From Desmospora profundinema (GTDB lineage: Bacteria; Bacillota; Bacilli; Thermoactinomycetales; DSM-45169), in the NCBI RefSeq assembly GCF_031454155.1, contig NZ_JAVDQG010000009.1, positions 62,001-126,000 on the forward strand: 64,000 nucleotides of DNA, given 5' to 3'. Below, one piece after another: positions 17,248-25,658 of the stretch. The notes under the pieces are model-generated. The model had not been told where the DNA came from, did no database searches, and was given only the letters and a program-made list of their open reading frames with translations. The number at the start of each line of letters is the position of its first letter. Positions within the stretch are counted from its first letter, which is position 1. Both the position numbers and the translations under genes were made by a program.

Positions 17248-17685
17248 TTCCAGTACATATGCGAGGGCGTCCAGGGCCTGGTCGGGGGTTTCCACCACGA
17301 CTTGTGCCCGTTGGGCCAACTCTTTCAGGGGATGAATTAACTCCTTGGGACGGATCAGGATGAGAGGTTTGTTGGACTGGATGGCGATAGCGGCGTCCAT
17401 GGCCGTGTTCCACTGACGGTACTTCTCTCCAAACAGGGCGACGACCACGTCCGCTTTTTCCATCCACACCCGGGTGCGCAGGTTGTTCATCTCCGACGCA
17501 GCCTGGTCCCGGTATTCCTGATTGGGCTGCGTTCCTTTGATTGATTCGCCGATATCATCTGAGCGGTCATGGTTTTCCTGCGGTCCTTTAAATACAATCG
17601 GCATGCCGCGCTCTTCCGCTTTTATGCGCAGTTGTTCACGCCAATCGTCATGAATCTGTCCGGCCAGATAAACAGTCAGTTGCAT
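17245..17685 (-). CDS. YtoQ family protein
   Basis: 146 residues starting MQLTVYLAGQIHDDWREQL, with FKGPQENHDRSDDIGESI and a Rossmann-like second half (KADVVVALFGEKYRQWNTAMDA, then NKPLILIRP). This matches the YtoQ family, distantly related to nucleoside 2-deoxyribosyltransferase-like folds. Biochemical function is unknown. ATG 17685 has AAAAGGAGTGGGG upstream, so the longer frame to 17727 is not used. Confidence 0.85.
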   Translation of the reverse strand: MQLTVYLAGQIHDDWREQLRIKAEERGMPIVFKGPQENHDRSDDIGESIKGTQPNQEYRDQAASEMNNLRTRVWMEKADVVVALFGEKYRQWNTAMDAAIAIQSNKPLILIRPKELIHPLKELAQRAQVVVETPDQALDALAYVLE

Positions 17686-17816
17686 CTTCCCCACTCCTTT
17701 TATAGAGATCATGGGCATCGATTCCATTGTACCAGATACCCGGACAGAGGGCTGTCCAATCTGTAATAGCTTTAGTTATTTCTTTAACTTGACAAAAGTG
17801 AGTGAAGGAGTTAACC

Positions 17817-17843
17817 TTATATATAGTAAGTGACTATATATAA
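17817..17843 (+). promoter_or_regulatory. 27-bp palindromic operator upstream of azoR
   Basis: TTATATATAGT-AAGTG-ACTATATATAA, perfect 11-base arms. A TTGACA lies upstream at 17789-17794 and a TATAAT at 17839-17844 overlaps the right arm. Position and symmetry suggest a dimeric repressor site, perhaps for a quinone- or azo-responsive MarR/DUF24-type regulator. Confidence 0.75.
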
Positions 17844-17879
17844 TATAGTTAAATATTTCAATGCAAAGGATGGGAGACA

Positions 17880-18542
17880 ATGGGTCAATTGCTCTACATT
17901 ACCGCCAACCCAAAAACGGAAGAAACCTCTTTTGGCTTGAAAGCGGGTCGGGCGTTCCTGGAAGCTTACCGCGAAGCGAATCCGGAGGATGAAGTGATCC
18001 ATGTGGACGTGTTCCAACAAGATATTCCGCTCATCGATGCCGATGTGTTGTCCGCTTGGGGGAAACTGGGCTCCGGACACTCTTTTGACGATCTTTCAGA
18101 CGCGGAACGAGGCAAAGTAGCCCAGCTTGGGGAACTGGTGGACCAGTTCATCGCTGCGGACCGCTATGTGTTTGTCTCTCCGTTGTGGAACTTCGGTGTC
18201 CCCCCGCTGTTGAAAGCCTATATCGACGCGGTGGCGGTTGCGGGTAAAACCTTCCGTTACACCGAAGCGGGACCGGAAGGGCTGCTGACAGGGAAGAAAG
18301 CGGTTCACATCCACGCCACCGGAGGTGTATACAGCGAACCGCCGATGGACGCGATGGACTTCAGCAATCGTTATTTGGTCACTGTGCTTGGGTTCCTGGG
18401 AGTGACGGATGTGGAAACGGTCCGGGTGGAGGGAATGAACCAGTTCCCGGATCGCACGGATGAGATCTTGGCCAAAGCCGCAGACAAGGCGCGGGAAACG
18501 GCGCAGCGATTGGCGAGACATGCGGTTGTCACCGAACAATAA
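17880..18542 (+). CDS. azoR: FMN-dependent NADH azoreductase
   Basis: 220-residue flavodoxin-fold enzyme. Start MGQLLYITANPKTEETSFGL (FMN phosphate loop), then VFVSPLWNFGVPPLLKAYID and HIHATGGVYSE, which bind the isoalloxazine ring. Family members reduce quinones and azo bonds using NADH, giving protection from electrophilic quinones. ATG 17880 follows AGGATGGGAGAC. It is monocistronic behind a 27-bp palindrome, so induction by thiol-reactive compounds is a reasonable inference. It is divergent from the YtoQ gene. Confidence 0.92.
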   Translation: MGQLLYITANPKTEETSFGLKAGRAFLEAYREANPEDEVIHVDVFQQDIPLIDADVLSAWGKLGSGHSFDDLSDAERGKVAQLGELVDQFIAADRYVFVSPLWNFGVPPLLKAYIDAVAVAGKTFRYTEAGPEGLLTGKKAVHIHATGGVYSEPPMDAMDFSNRYLVTVLGFLGVTDVETVRVEGMNQFPDRTDEILAKAADKARETAQRLARHAVVTEQ

Positions 18543-18591
18543 ACGAAGGTAATGGCTTTCTTTAGTAAGAGACATCCCGCCGTTGCAAAAA

Positions 18592-18625
18592 CGAGCCTCC
18601 CGGATTCATCCGGGAGGCTCGTTAT
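18592..18625. terminator. Strong hairpin after azoR
   Basis: Perfect 13-base stem ACGAGCCTCCCGG/CCGGGAGGCTCGT with a 6-base loop. No long T-run follows. Confidence 0.6.
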
Positions 18626-18690
18626 GGTGTAAAAATGGGGCACCTACCCACCCTGTTTCGAATATGAAAAAGGGGGAGGAGGGGAATGGC

Positions 18691-19455
18691 ATGGAAAAAC
18701 AATTCTGGACGTCTTCGATCCCGACCGAAACAAGGGAGGGTGCAGACAGGGAAGCGGTTCAAGAGGCCGTACAAACTCTTCGATATGCGTCGCCTCAAGA
18801 GGTGTTGTATTGGAGTGTGGAACGGTTCGGAAAATCCATGACACTGGCGTGCAGCTTTGGTTTGGAAGATGTCGTGTTGGTGGATATGTTGCATCAGATC
18901 GATCCCCAAATCGACGTTTTTTATCTGGATACGGGCTTGTTGTTCCGGGAAACTCACCAAACTCGTGAACGATTGACAAAACGGTATGGGAAGTCCTTTA
19001 TCCGCGTATCGCCGAACCTCTCGCTGAATGAACAGGAAGCGATTCATGGAGAAGCCTTGTGGAAACGGGATCCCCATGCCTGTTGCGCGATCCGGAAGGT
19101 GGAACCTCTGGGCCGCTTTTTGTCCGACTATCGGGTGTGGTGCACGGGAATCAGACGGGAGCAATCTCCGACACGTGCTCATGCGGAGATGGTGGAATGG
19201 GATTCGTTGTTCCACATGGCCAAATTGAATCCCCTCGCACGTTGGACCATGGACGATGTGTGGGACTACGTTCGAAAGAACGGCGTTCCCTTCAACCCGA
19301 TGCATGAGCGATGGTTTCCCAGTATTGGTTGTATTCCCTGTACGAAACAAGTAGAGCCTGGAGAGGATGGGCGTGCGGGTCGTTGGCCGGGCCTGGCTAA
19401 GACGGAGTGCGGCCTGCATCATAGAGAAAACAACACGACGATGGGAGGGAGATGA
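18691..19455 (+). CDS. cysH: Assimilatory adenylyl-sulfate (APS) reductase
   Basis: 254 residues. PP-loop-type ATP/APS fold with [17 protein letters not shown] and [13 protein letters not shown], and a C-terminal catalytic Cys in TECGLHH. The paired cysteines HACCAIRK and IGCIPCTK are the [4Fe-4S] ligands of the APS-reducing subgroup, so APS rather than PAPS is the expected substrate. It reduces APS to sulfite using thioredoxin. ATG 18691 follows GGGGGAGGAGGGG. Its stop is 1 base from the sat start, forming a two-gene sulfate-assimilation operon. Confidence 0.93.
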   Translation: MEKQFWTSSIPTETREGADREAVQEAVQTLRYASPQEVLYWSVERFGKSMTLACSFGLEDVVLVDMLHQIDPQIDVFYLDTGLLFRETHQTRERLTKRYGKSFIRVSPNLSLNEQEAIHGEALWKRDPHACCAIRKVEPLGRFLSDYRVWCTGIRREQSPTRAHAEMVEWDSLFHMAKLNPLARWTMDDVWDYVRKNGVPFNPMHERWFPSIGCIPCTKQVEPGEDGRAGRWPGLAKTECGLHHRENNTTMGGR

Positions 19456-19456
19456 G

Positions 19457-20629
19457 ATGGTGGCCGATCCCCATGGAGGCCGATTGGTTGATCAGGTGTG
19501 GAAAGGAGAACGTCGGCAGGAGGGACGGATCCGTGCCGTGGAAAGCCTGACGGTTCCCTTATCTGATGCCGCTTTGGCCGATGTGGAGTGTTTGGCGACG
19601 GGGGTATTTTCCCCCTTACACGGCTTTTTGACGGAAGACGACTACCATTCTGTACGGGATCAGATGTGTCTGGCTGATGGGACGGTGTGGAGCATTCCGA
19701 TCACCCTGCCGGTTCCAGAGGGGGTTCGGGAAGGGAACCGGCTGGGATTAACGGATCGCCGCGGCGGGGATTTGGTGGCCCTGATGGAAGTGGAAAGCGT
19801 ATTTGAGGTAGATCCCGTTTTGGAAGCGGAACGCGTCTTTGGAACTTCGGACAGGGAGCACCCGGGTGTGAAGCGGCTCTTTCAAGAACCTGTTTTACGT
19901 GCGGGTGGACCGGTTTATCTCCTGCGGGATCCCAGGCGGATCTTTTCCGGTTATCCCGCCTATCCTTTGGAAACCCGTGAACACTTCCAGCAGTTGGGAT
20001 GGCGGACCGTGGTCGGTTTTCAGACACGCAACCCCGTTCATCGCGCCCACGAATATATTCAAAAGTGCGCACTGGAGGTGGTGGACGGTTTGTTTCTCCA
20101 TCCCTTGGTGGGACCTACCAAAGCAGATGATATTCCGGCGGATGTTCGTATGAGAAGCTATGAGGCGATACTGGAATCCTATTTCCCTAAAAATCGGGTA
20201 TGTCTGGGTATTTTTCCGGCAGCCATGCGTTATGCGGGACCGCGGGAGGCCGTTTTTCATGCACTGGTTCGTAAAAATTACGGATGCACCCATTTTATCG
20301 TGGGGAGGGATCATGCAGGAGTGGGTGACTATTACGGGACATATGAAGCACAGGAGCTCGTTCGATCCTTTACTCCGGAGGAACTGGGAATTCAACCCCT
20401 CTTTTTTGAACACAGCTTTTACTGCCGTCGCTGCCAGGGAATGGCCTCCTTTAAAACGTGTTCCCACTCGTCGGAGGACCGGCTGATCCTGTCGGGAACA
20501 AAAGTGCGGGGCATGCTTCAGTCCGGCATCACTCCTCCACCGGAGTATTCTCGTCCGGAAGTGGTGGAGGTCTTGTTGGAGGCGTATCAAAAAAGATACA
20601 CCCATGAGCGGGGCCGATCCGGCTCATGA
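19457..20629 (+). CDS. sat: Sulfate adenylyltransferase (ATP sulfurylase)
   Basis: 390 residues. ATP-sulfurylase hallmarks: [29 protein letters not shown] (the QTRNPxHRAHE active-site motif), [28 protein letters not shown] and ISGTKVR-like [10 protein letters not shown]. The zinc-type cysteine set ([11 protein letters not shown] ... TCSH) of the bacterial single-domain form is present. It makes APS from sulfate and ATP, feeding CysH directly upstream. The cysC kinase and sulfite reductase are not in the window. Confidence 0.95.
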   Translation: MVADPHGGRLVDQVWKGERRQEGRIRAVESLTVPLSDAALADVECLATGVFSPLHGFLTEDDYHSVRDQMCLADGTVWSIPITLPVPEGVREGNRLGLTDRRGGDLVALMEVESVFEVDPVLEAERVFGTSDREHPGVKRLFQEPVLRAGGPVYLLRDPRRIFSGYPAYPLETREHFQQLGWRTVVGFQTRNPVHRAHEYIQKCALEVVDGLFLHPLVGPTKADDIPADVRMRSYEAILESYFPKNRVCLGIFPAAMRYAGPREAVFHALVRKNYGCTHFIVGRDHAGVGDYYGTYEAQELVRSFTPEELGIQPLFFEHSFYCRRCQGMASFKTCSHSSEDRLILSGTKVRGMLQSGITPPPEYSRPEVVEVLLEAYQKRYTHERGRSGS

Positions 20630-20633
20630 GTGT
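20598..20633 (+). terminator. Hairpin overlapping the sat stop codon
   Basis: ACACCCATGAGC paired with GCTCATGAGTGT across the last codons of sat. No T-run; weak terminator candidate. Confidence 0.4.
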
Positions 20634-20706
20634 GCGGGTGGGGGAGTGTTTCGAGGTATGGTATAATTCCCTTGAATCCGGGCCTATAACTATCTACAGC
20701 GTCTGA

Positions 20707-21462
20707 TTATCCGGTAAGGTGTGGTCGGATCAAGGGTTTCACATCATCGATGGGGATGGCAAAGCTGATGCTTTGGCTGGGATAGACGACCAGCGTGTTG
20801 ATTCCGATGGCTTGGCCCAGGATGTTTAACAAGGGCCCGCCGCTGTTACCGGGATTGATGGCCGCGTCGGTCTGGATAACGTTGCCGAAGTGGTGGTCTT
20901 CCAACCGTAATGGACGATCTTTGCCGCTGACGATCCCCAACGTGACGGAATCGTTTAGACCAAGGGGATTGCCGATCGCAACGGCCCACTCCCCTACTTC
21001 CGTCAATTGGGACGAGCCCAAAGGAAGGGGTTTGAGGGCCTGTGTCGGCTTGACGCGGATCACAGCGATGTCACGGCGGGGTTCTTTCCATACCACCTCT
21101 GCCTGCAGCGGTTTTTTTTGTCCGTAAAGGGTAACCATAATCCGCCCGGCGTTTCGTACCACGTGCTCGTTTGTCAAGATTAATCCCTGGGGAGAGATGA
21201 CAAAGCCTGATCCAAACTGTCGTTGGGTGCGTGGACGCGCTTGACCACCGCTCCAGTCGGACAGAATACGGTTGAACAGCGAGATCTGTTCCGGTTCGTG
21301 TCGGTCTTCCGCCAGGATGGAGACAACACTGTGACGGGCTCGACGGATGACTGGAACAAAGGTGTTGGCCGGGTGGTTGGCAGACAGAGAACGTACGTCA
21401 CCACGTCGGCGTCTGGCCTGATTCATGGTCGATGGTGCATGATGGACGCATGATACATACAC
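20707..21462 (-). CDS. HtrA-like trypsin-family serine protease without PDZ domain
   Basis: 251 residues. Trypsin-like fold with catalytic His in LTNEHVVRNAG, Asp in RRDIAVIRV and Ser in NPGNSGGPLL. Unlike Bacillus HtrA/HtrB/YyxA it has no transmembrane anchor and ends right after the protease domain with no PDZ. The N-terminal 40 residues are basic. GTG 21462 has AGAGAGGGGGG at good spacing; ATG 21426 is an alternative without a site. It lacks an evident signal peptide, so its location is uncertain. Confidence 0.82.
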   Translation of the reverse strand: MYVSCVHHAPSTMNQARRRRGDVRSLSANHPANTFVPVIRRARHSVVSILAEDRHEPEQISLFNRILSDWSGGQARPRTQRQFGSGFVISPQGLILTNEHVVRNAGRIMVTLYGQKKPLQAEVVWKEPRRDIAVIRVKPTQALKPLPLGSSQLTEVGEWAVAIGNPLGLNDSVTLGIVSGKDRPLRLEDHHFGNVIQTDAAINPGNSGGPLLNILGQAIGINTLVVYPSQSISFAIPIDDVKPLIRPHLTG

Positions 21463-21631
21463 CGGTTCCCCCCTCTCTCGGTCAGGCGTGTGGCAGGGCG
21501 GCAGCCCAACGGACTGTCCGCTTGGTTTGTTTGTACTATTGTATCGAGAGAGTAGGGAGAAGTTCGGGCGTTTGACCGGGTGAGTTATTCTTGGGGATCG
21601 GTCGCAGAAAATCTGAAGGAGGGTGCCATCG

Positions 21632-22492
21632 TTGATGATAAAAGGCGTCTTTGCCTGGGATGGTGAACATTGGTTATTCGATCCCGAAGACCGTTTCGGC
21701 TTTCGGGCCACCTGGAAAGTGAACCGGGTGTTGGCCAAAGCGGATTCGGACTTTCAGGAAGTGGCGGTCATCGAGACAGAAGGGTTTGGTAAGGCACTGG
21801 TTTTGGACGGCGTTGTCCAGACGACGGAAAAAGACGGCTTCATTTACAATGAAATGATTACTCATATTCCATTGGCCGCGCATCCGAAACCGGCCGATGT
21901 TTGCATTATCGGCGGCGGGGACGGGGGAGCGGCCCGGGAAGCATTAAAGTATCCGGTACAATCGGTGGATATGGTGGAGATTGACCCCAAGGTGGTCGAA
22001 TTCAGCCGACGTTATCTACCGGAAGTGGCGGGTGATGGGGAACCGGATCCCCGTCTTCGGTTTGTGTATGAGGATGGCACCAGATTTGTAAAGAAGAGGG
22101 CGCAGGCTTACGATGTCATCGTGGTGGATTCGTCTGATCCGGTAGGGCCGGCAGCGGTTTTGTTTGAAAAACCCTTTTATCAGGATGCCAAACAGGTATT
22201 AAAAGAAGGGGGGATTCTGGTATGCCAGAGTGAGTCGCCGATCTTCCATCCGGATGTGCTAAAACGGGTTCATCACACCCTGGGCGAATTATTCCCGGTG
22301 GTCCGAACTTATTTGGCGGCGATTCCAACCTATCCCGGAGGCGTCTGGAGTTTTACCCTGGCTTCGCTTGGACCCGATCCGTTACAATCGGACGGGCATC
22401 GATTAGTGATGAATGAAAACCGATACGTGAACCGTGACATTTGGGAGAGCTGTTTTCGATTGCCGCAGTATGTCAAGGAATTGCTGGATTGA
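21632..22492 (+). CDS. speE: Spermidine synthase (polyamine aminopropyltransferase)
   Basis: 286 residues. N-terminal beta domain with ALVLDGVVQTTEKDGFIYNE, then the catalytic core: CIIGGGDGGAARE (decarboxylated-SAM site), VEIDPKVVEFSRRYLP, and the gatekeeping Asp region VDSSDPVGPA. It transfers aminopropyl groups from decarboxylated SAM to putrescine, yielding methylthioadenosine, the substrate of mtnN at 55690. AAGGAGG is spaced 9 bases from TTG 21632 and 12 from ATG 21635; either could start. No speB is adjacent. Confidence 0.93.
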   Translation: MMIKGVFAWDGEHWLFDPEDRFGFRATWKVNRVLAKADSDFQEVAVIETEGFGKALVLDGVVQTTEKDGFIYNEMITHIPLAAHPKPADVCIIGGGDGGAAREALKYPVQSVDMVEIDPKVVEFSRRYLPEVAGDGEPDPRLRFVYEDGTRFVKKRAQAYDVIVVDSSDPVGPAAVLFEKPFYQDAKQVLKEGGILVCQSESPIFHPDVLKRVHHTLGELFPVVRTYLAAIPTYPGGVWSFTLASLGPDPLQSDGHRLVMNENRYVNRDIWESCFRLPQYVKELLD

Positions 22493-22501
22493 ATCACGAT
22501 A

Positions 22502-22530
22502 TGTTAACTGTAAATATTATTAGGTTGACA
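22502..22530 (+). promoter_or_regulatory. BirA operator of bioY
   Basis: TGTTAAC (22502-22508), 15-base spacer, GTTGACA (22524-22530). Half-sites and spacing equal the Bacillus BirA box (TGTTAAC-N15-GTTAACA) with one mismatch. The right half-site contains the -35 hexamer, so biotin-loaded BirA would block RNA polymerase. Confidence 0.85.
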
Positions 22531-22549
22531 ATGTGTCAACCTTTTTCTT
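22522..22549 (+). terminator. speE terminator, overlapping the bioY promoter
   Basis: AGGTTGAC-AATGT-GTCAACCT followed by TTTTCTT. The left arm shares bases with the BirA half-site. Confidence 0.8.
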
Positions 22550-22554
22550 ATGAT
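22525..22554 (+). promoter_or_regulatory. bioY promoter
   Basis: TTGACA (22525-22530), 18-base spacer, TATGAT (22549-22554), 35 bases before the bioY start. Confidence 0.7.
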
Positions 22555-22589
22555 TTCTTTGGTAACAGAAAGGAATAGAGGTGTGGGTT

Positions 22590-23147
22590 ATGTCAAGAAG
22601 GGTTTCTTCTATCCGTTATATGATCCTGGCGGCGATGTTTGCCGCATTGACCGCCGTGGCCGGTCAGATTGCCATTCCATTGCCTCCGGTGCCGGTCACC
22701 TTGCAGACACTGATGGTCATGCTGGCCGGATCGGTTCTGGGTGCCCGCTGGGGTGCGGCCAGCATGGGTTTGTTTATTTTGCTGGCAGCATTTGGAGTGC
22801 CGGTTCTCTCCGGTGGAACAGGGGGGCTGGCGGTATTGGTCGGGCCGACGGCAGGGTATATTTGGAGCTGGCCGCTGGCTGCGTTTTTCATCGGCTGGTG
22901 GACGGAAAAAATGGCTCCCCGCCTTCACTTTTGGAAGATGGTCCTGGTTCATTTTGTTTGGGGTGTTCCGCTCGTTTATCTCTTCGGTGTATCCTGGCTG
23001 GTGTTGGCGGCGGGCCTGGAGTGGAATGTCGCATTGGCGACAGGGATGCTGCCGTTTATTCCGGGGGATTTGGTCAAAGTGCTGATCGCCTCCTCGGTTG
23101 CCGTCAGCCTGAATCGGGCCTACCCCATCATCCAACCGCGGACTTGA
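22590..23147 (+). CDS. bioY: Biotin transporter BioY (ECF S component)
   Basis: 185 residues with about six membrane segments. Family motifs: an N-terminal AALTAVAGQIAIPLPPVP (xAL...QI.IP.PP.P), then VTLQTLMVMLAG, the PTAGYIWSWPLAAF signature, and FIPGDLVKVLIA near the C-terminus. BioY captures biotin and works with EcfA/EcfT energy-coupling subunits encoded elsewhere. ATG 22590 follows AGAGGTGTGG. Repression by BirA is predicted from the operator upstream. Confidence 0.95.
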   Translation: MSRRVSSIRYMILAAMFAALTAVAGQIAIPLPPVPVTLQTLMVMLAGSVLGARWGAASMGLFILLAAFGVPVLSGGTGGLAVLVGPTAGYIWSWPLAAFFIGWWTEKMAPRLHFWKMVLVHFVWGVPLVYLFGVSWLVLAAGLEWNVALATGMLPFIPGDLVKVLIASSVAVSLNRAYPIIQPRT

Positions 23148-23169
23148 CGGCAAGTGAGGAAGATAGAAA

Positions 23170-23194
23170 AGCCCGCCAAACAGGCGGGTTTTTC
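23170..23194. terminator. Terminator between bioY and the convergent gene
   Basis: CCCGCC-AAACA-GGCGGG followed by TTTTT. Confidence 0.85.
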
Positions 23195-23585
23195 AAACGG
23201 AAGTGGAAATGGCGGTAAAGTCGGTCAGCTTTTGAATATGGCGGATAAAGCGATCATTGAGAGGGACCAATAAGTCCGTCGGCCCACGTTCATGACTGCC
23301 GTTTCGGTTGATAATCCGTACGCGGCTGGCGGAGATTCGGTAATAGTGCTGCGTGAATCGCGGTCGGTGAGTGGAATCCCCCAGGGACTCCCAGTGAGAA
23401 GCCGGCTTCTTCAGAGTAAAGGGAATTAATCCCAATGTATCAGTAAGCATAATTTGATAAGATGCATGGGGCTTTTGAAAGATCAGTTCCTTGGTGGTCA
23501 GCGTGCAACCCAATTGATTCTGTTTTTGGGAGATCAAAAGCTCTCCTTGCATCGATTTCACTTGAATAAAATCGGAGAATCGCAT
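23193..23585 (-). CDS. Hypothetical protein
   Basis: 130 residues, soluble, beta-rich, starting MRFSDFIQVKSMQGELLISQ with central segments KELIFQKPHASYQIMLTD and RISASRVRIINRNGSHERG. The end (LVPLNDRFIRHIQKLTDF) is likely a helix. The fold may be PH-like (a small barrel capped by a helix), which is only a guess. Start ATG 23585 has a weak AGGTTGTGG upstream. It ends within the bioY terminator region. Confidence 0.6.
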   Translation of the reverse strand: MRFSDFIQVKSMQGELLISQKQNQLGCTLTTKELIFQKPHASYQIMLTDTLGLIPFTLKKPASHWESLGDSTHRPRFTQHYYRISASRVRIINRNGSHERGPTDLLVPLNDRFIRHIQKLTDFTAISTSV

Positions 23586-23679
23586 GTGGCCACAACCTTT
23601 TTCCTATAGTGCTTTTATTTTATCATATAGGTTGACCGGTTGATGACCCAATCCGTGTCAATTTGGAAAAGGACGGGAG

Positions 23680-23919
23680 ATGGTGACCGTGAAAAACGGG
23701 ACATCCATTCGGACGATGGCGGATGTACAGGCATTGCTGAAGCGGTTTGGGGCTGTTTTGTATACGGGGGATCGTTTGGGAGATCTTCACCTGATGGAAG
23801 AGGAGTTGGCAGAGCTGCACCAACTGGGGTTACTGGAGACGGATTCCTGGCTGGCCGCTCGACTGGTGATTCAACAAGAAAAGCGTCGGGTTTCGAGTGA
23901 ATCCGATTCAATTCGTTAG
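23680..23919 (+). CDS. YqgQ family (DUF910) protein
   Basis: 79 residues. TMADVQALLKRFGAVLYTGDRLGDLHLMEEELAELHQLGLL matches the compact helical YqgQ fold in the region from Val-Gln-x-Leu-Leu to the E-E-L-x-E-L helix. In Bacillus yqgQ lies beside the glucokinase gene, but here it stands alone. Function unknown. Start ATG 23680 follows AAGGACGGGAG; GTG 23689 is equally possible. Confidence 0.75.
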   Translation: MVTVKNGTSIRTMADVQALLKRFGAVLYTGDRLGDLHLMEEELAELHQLGLLETDSWLAARLVIQQEKRRVSSESDSIR

Positions 23920-23967
23920 GCGGAGCTTCGGAAGCAAAGGCGAACCAAACAATCCCGTCCCTTCTGC

Positions 23968-24348
23968 TTATTGCAACACATACTCCGCTAGAACACTTTG
24001 CAAATCATAAATATTGAGCTTTTTGTTAAATTGCTTTTGAATGACCGGTTGATCCTGGCCCGATACCCAAACTTTTAATTCCGCATCCAGATCAAAATGA
24101 CCTGCGGTTTCAATGCTAAACCGTGTAATACTTCGGTAAGGAACCGATAGGTAAGTCACTTTCTTCCCCGTTATTCCCTGTTTGTCTACCAATATCAGAC
24201 GCTTATTTGTAAAAAGGAACATATCGCGAATGAGAATGTAACTCTTTTCTATGCTCTCTGATGAACTCAGCAAATGGCCAAATTCATGCTGAACCTGATC
24301 GACATCGACTTCAGATGCATTCCCCATTAATCCATCAAAAAATCCCAT
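23968..24348 (-). CDS. PH-domain (YokE/bPH-like) protein
   Basis: 126 residues starting MGFFDGLMGNASEVDVDQVQ. The middle region (DMFLFTNKRLILVDKQGITG) followed by VTYLSVPYRSITRFSIETAG and LKVWVSGQ is the pattern of a bacterial PH domain, with a C-terminal helix (IYDLQSVLAEYV). Such proteins are cytoplasmic and of unknown role. ATG 24348 follows GAGGAGGAA. Monocistronic. Confidence 0.8.
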   Translation of the reverse strand: MGFFDGLMGNASEVDVDQVQHEFGHLLSSSESIEKSYILIRDMFLFTNKRLILVDKQGITGKKVTYLSVPYRSITRFSIETAGHFDLDAELKVWVSGQDQPVIQKQFNKKLNIYDLQSVLAEYVLQ

Positions 24349-24438
24349 TATCGGTTCCTCCTCGTGATTCAGATGAACGTTCACTCTGCTCTTTTATTTA
24401 TTCGTTACATTTCGACATTTTCATGTTCATATTCTGAT

Positions 24439-24468
24439 AAAAAAACGGCCCTCACAGCCGTTTTTTTC
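24439..24468. terminator. Bidirectional terminator
   Basis: AAACGGC-CCTCACA-GCCGTTT with A/T runs on both sides. It most likely serves the leftward DDAH-like gene. Confidence 0.7.
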
Positions 24469-24610
24469 CTCACGAGATTACGAATGGGTTTGGAAGCGAC
24501 AGGGACCGATATCAAGCGGTCTCCATCAGCAAAACCACCTTTCGACTTTGTATTGAGGGGTGATCGCATGGGTTGCCCTTCACAGCACTATCGTTCTTGG
24601 AGGGTCTTAT

Positions 24611-25462
24611 TTACGTTCGTCGGAGCGGCAGGCTACAACAGCGAAATGCTCCTCCCGATTTGATGATTTCCGACAACTCCACCTCCAGCACCCGGAATCC
24701 ACGTTGCCGTAGCTTTCGGTTAACTCGGGGGTTTATCGGTTGACTGATGACGGTTCGGTTGCCGATCGACAGGATGTTTGTTCCCAGTGTAAATTGTTCT
24801 TCCGCCTCCACTTCAATCAAATGGTACCGACTGGATAGGCGTCGAAGGTCACTGTCGGGAAAAGCGGGAGGATAGACAAGTGCTTCTCGGTGGGACAAAA
24901 TGTTGAACACACAATCCAAGTGAAGGTATTTCTCGGGAAAGGAGAGGCTGATCACCCGGAAATGGGGCAACGTGATCCGCAGGTATTCGATGGCGGTACG
25001 GGAGGTTCGGCCGCTGTCACCAATCCAAATGATGTCATCGTCCACCAATACATCGCCGCCTTCAATACTTCCAATGGGGATGGGGGAATGAGGGATTCCA
25101 CGGTTTGTCAGCCATTTTTGCAGCAAAGTTTCCTCTCCCTTGCGCACATTTTCATCCATTCGGGCGACAAACAGGTGGGAGCCCAAGGTAAAACCGATAT
25201 CCCTGGTGAAAACCTGTTCCGGGAAGCGTTTTTCCGCCGGCAACAACTCTACTTCCACTCCCTCCCGCTGCAGGCATTCCATAAAATGGCGATGCTGGGT
25301 GTCCGCTTTTTCCAGATTAATATCGTCAACAAAATGGCGTTGGGTTTGATTGATTACGTCCCGAATTTGGAAATAGGTCGGTGGACACAACAAAACATGT
25401 TCCAGACGGCCGTATTCCGTGAAACAACGGGGAGGGGCAGATGCAAGGGTAGTCGGGATCAT
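24611..25462 (-). CDS. DDAH/amidinotransferase-family (arginine deiminase superfamily) protein
   Basis: 283 residues. Guanidine-modifying pentein fold: FTRDIGFTLGSHLFVARM, EGGDVLVDDDIIWIG (substrate acidic residues), HLDCVFNILS (catalytic His) and a C-terminal Cys in SGGAFRCCSLPL. Family members hydrolyse dimethylarginine or related guanidino compounds, or transfer amidino groups; many bacterial ones have uncertain substrates. Start ATG 25462 follows GGAGGAA. No arginine operon surrounds it. Confidence 0.85.
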   Translation of the reverse strand: MIPTTLASAPPRCFTEYGRLEHVLLCPPTYFQIRDVINQTQRHFVDDINLEKADTQHRHFMECLQREGVEVELLPAEKRFPEQVFTRDIGFTLGSHLFVARMDENVRKGEETLLQKWLTNRGIPHSPIPIGSIEGGDVLVDDDIIWIGDSGRTSRTAIEYLRITLPHFRVISLSFPEKYLHLDCVFNILSHREALVYPPAFPDSDLRRLSSRYHLIEVEAEEQFTLGTNILSIGNRTVISQPINPRVNRKLRQRGFRVLEVELSEIIKSGGAFRCCSLPLRRT

Positions 25463-25608
25463 ACTGGATTCCTCCGTTCGTGTAAGGCGAGGTCGATCTT
25501 CTTGCTCTCACGTTACCCGGGGAGGCTTCAATCTATGCGTTATAAAAGACGGGAACGGGTTTGTTTTCTGTCTCGCCATGGTCACTTTGTTCCCAGGTCT
25601 CGCTATAT

Positions 25609-25649
25609 AAAAAAAGCTCATTCAAGTGAGGGCTTGAATGAGCTTTTTC
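25609..25649. terminator. leuD terminator
   Basis: GCTCATTCAAG/CTTGAATGAGC stem flanked by A5 and T5-T7, functional leftward for leuD and possibly in both directions. Confidence 0.88.
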
Positions 25650-25658
25650 GCTTTAGGG

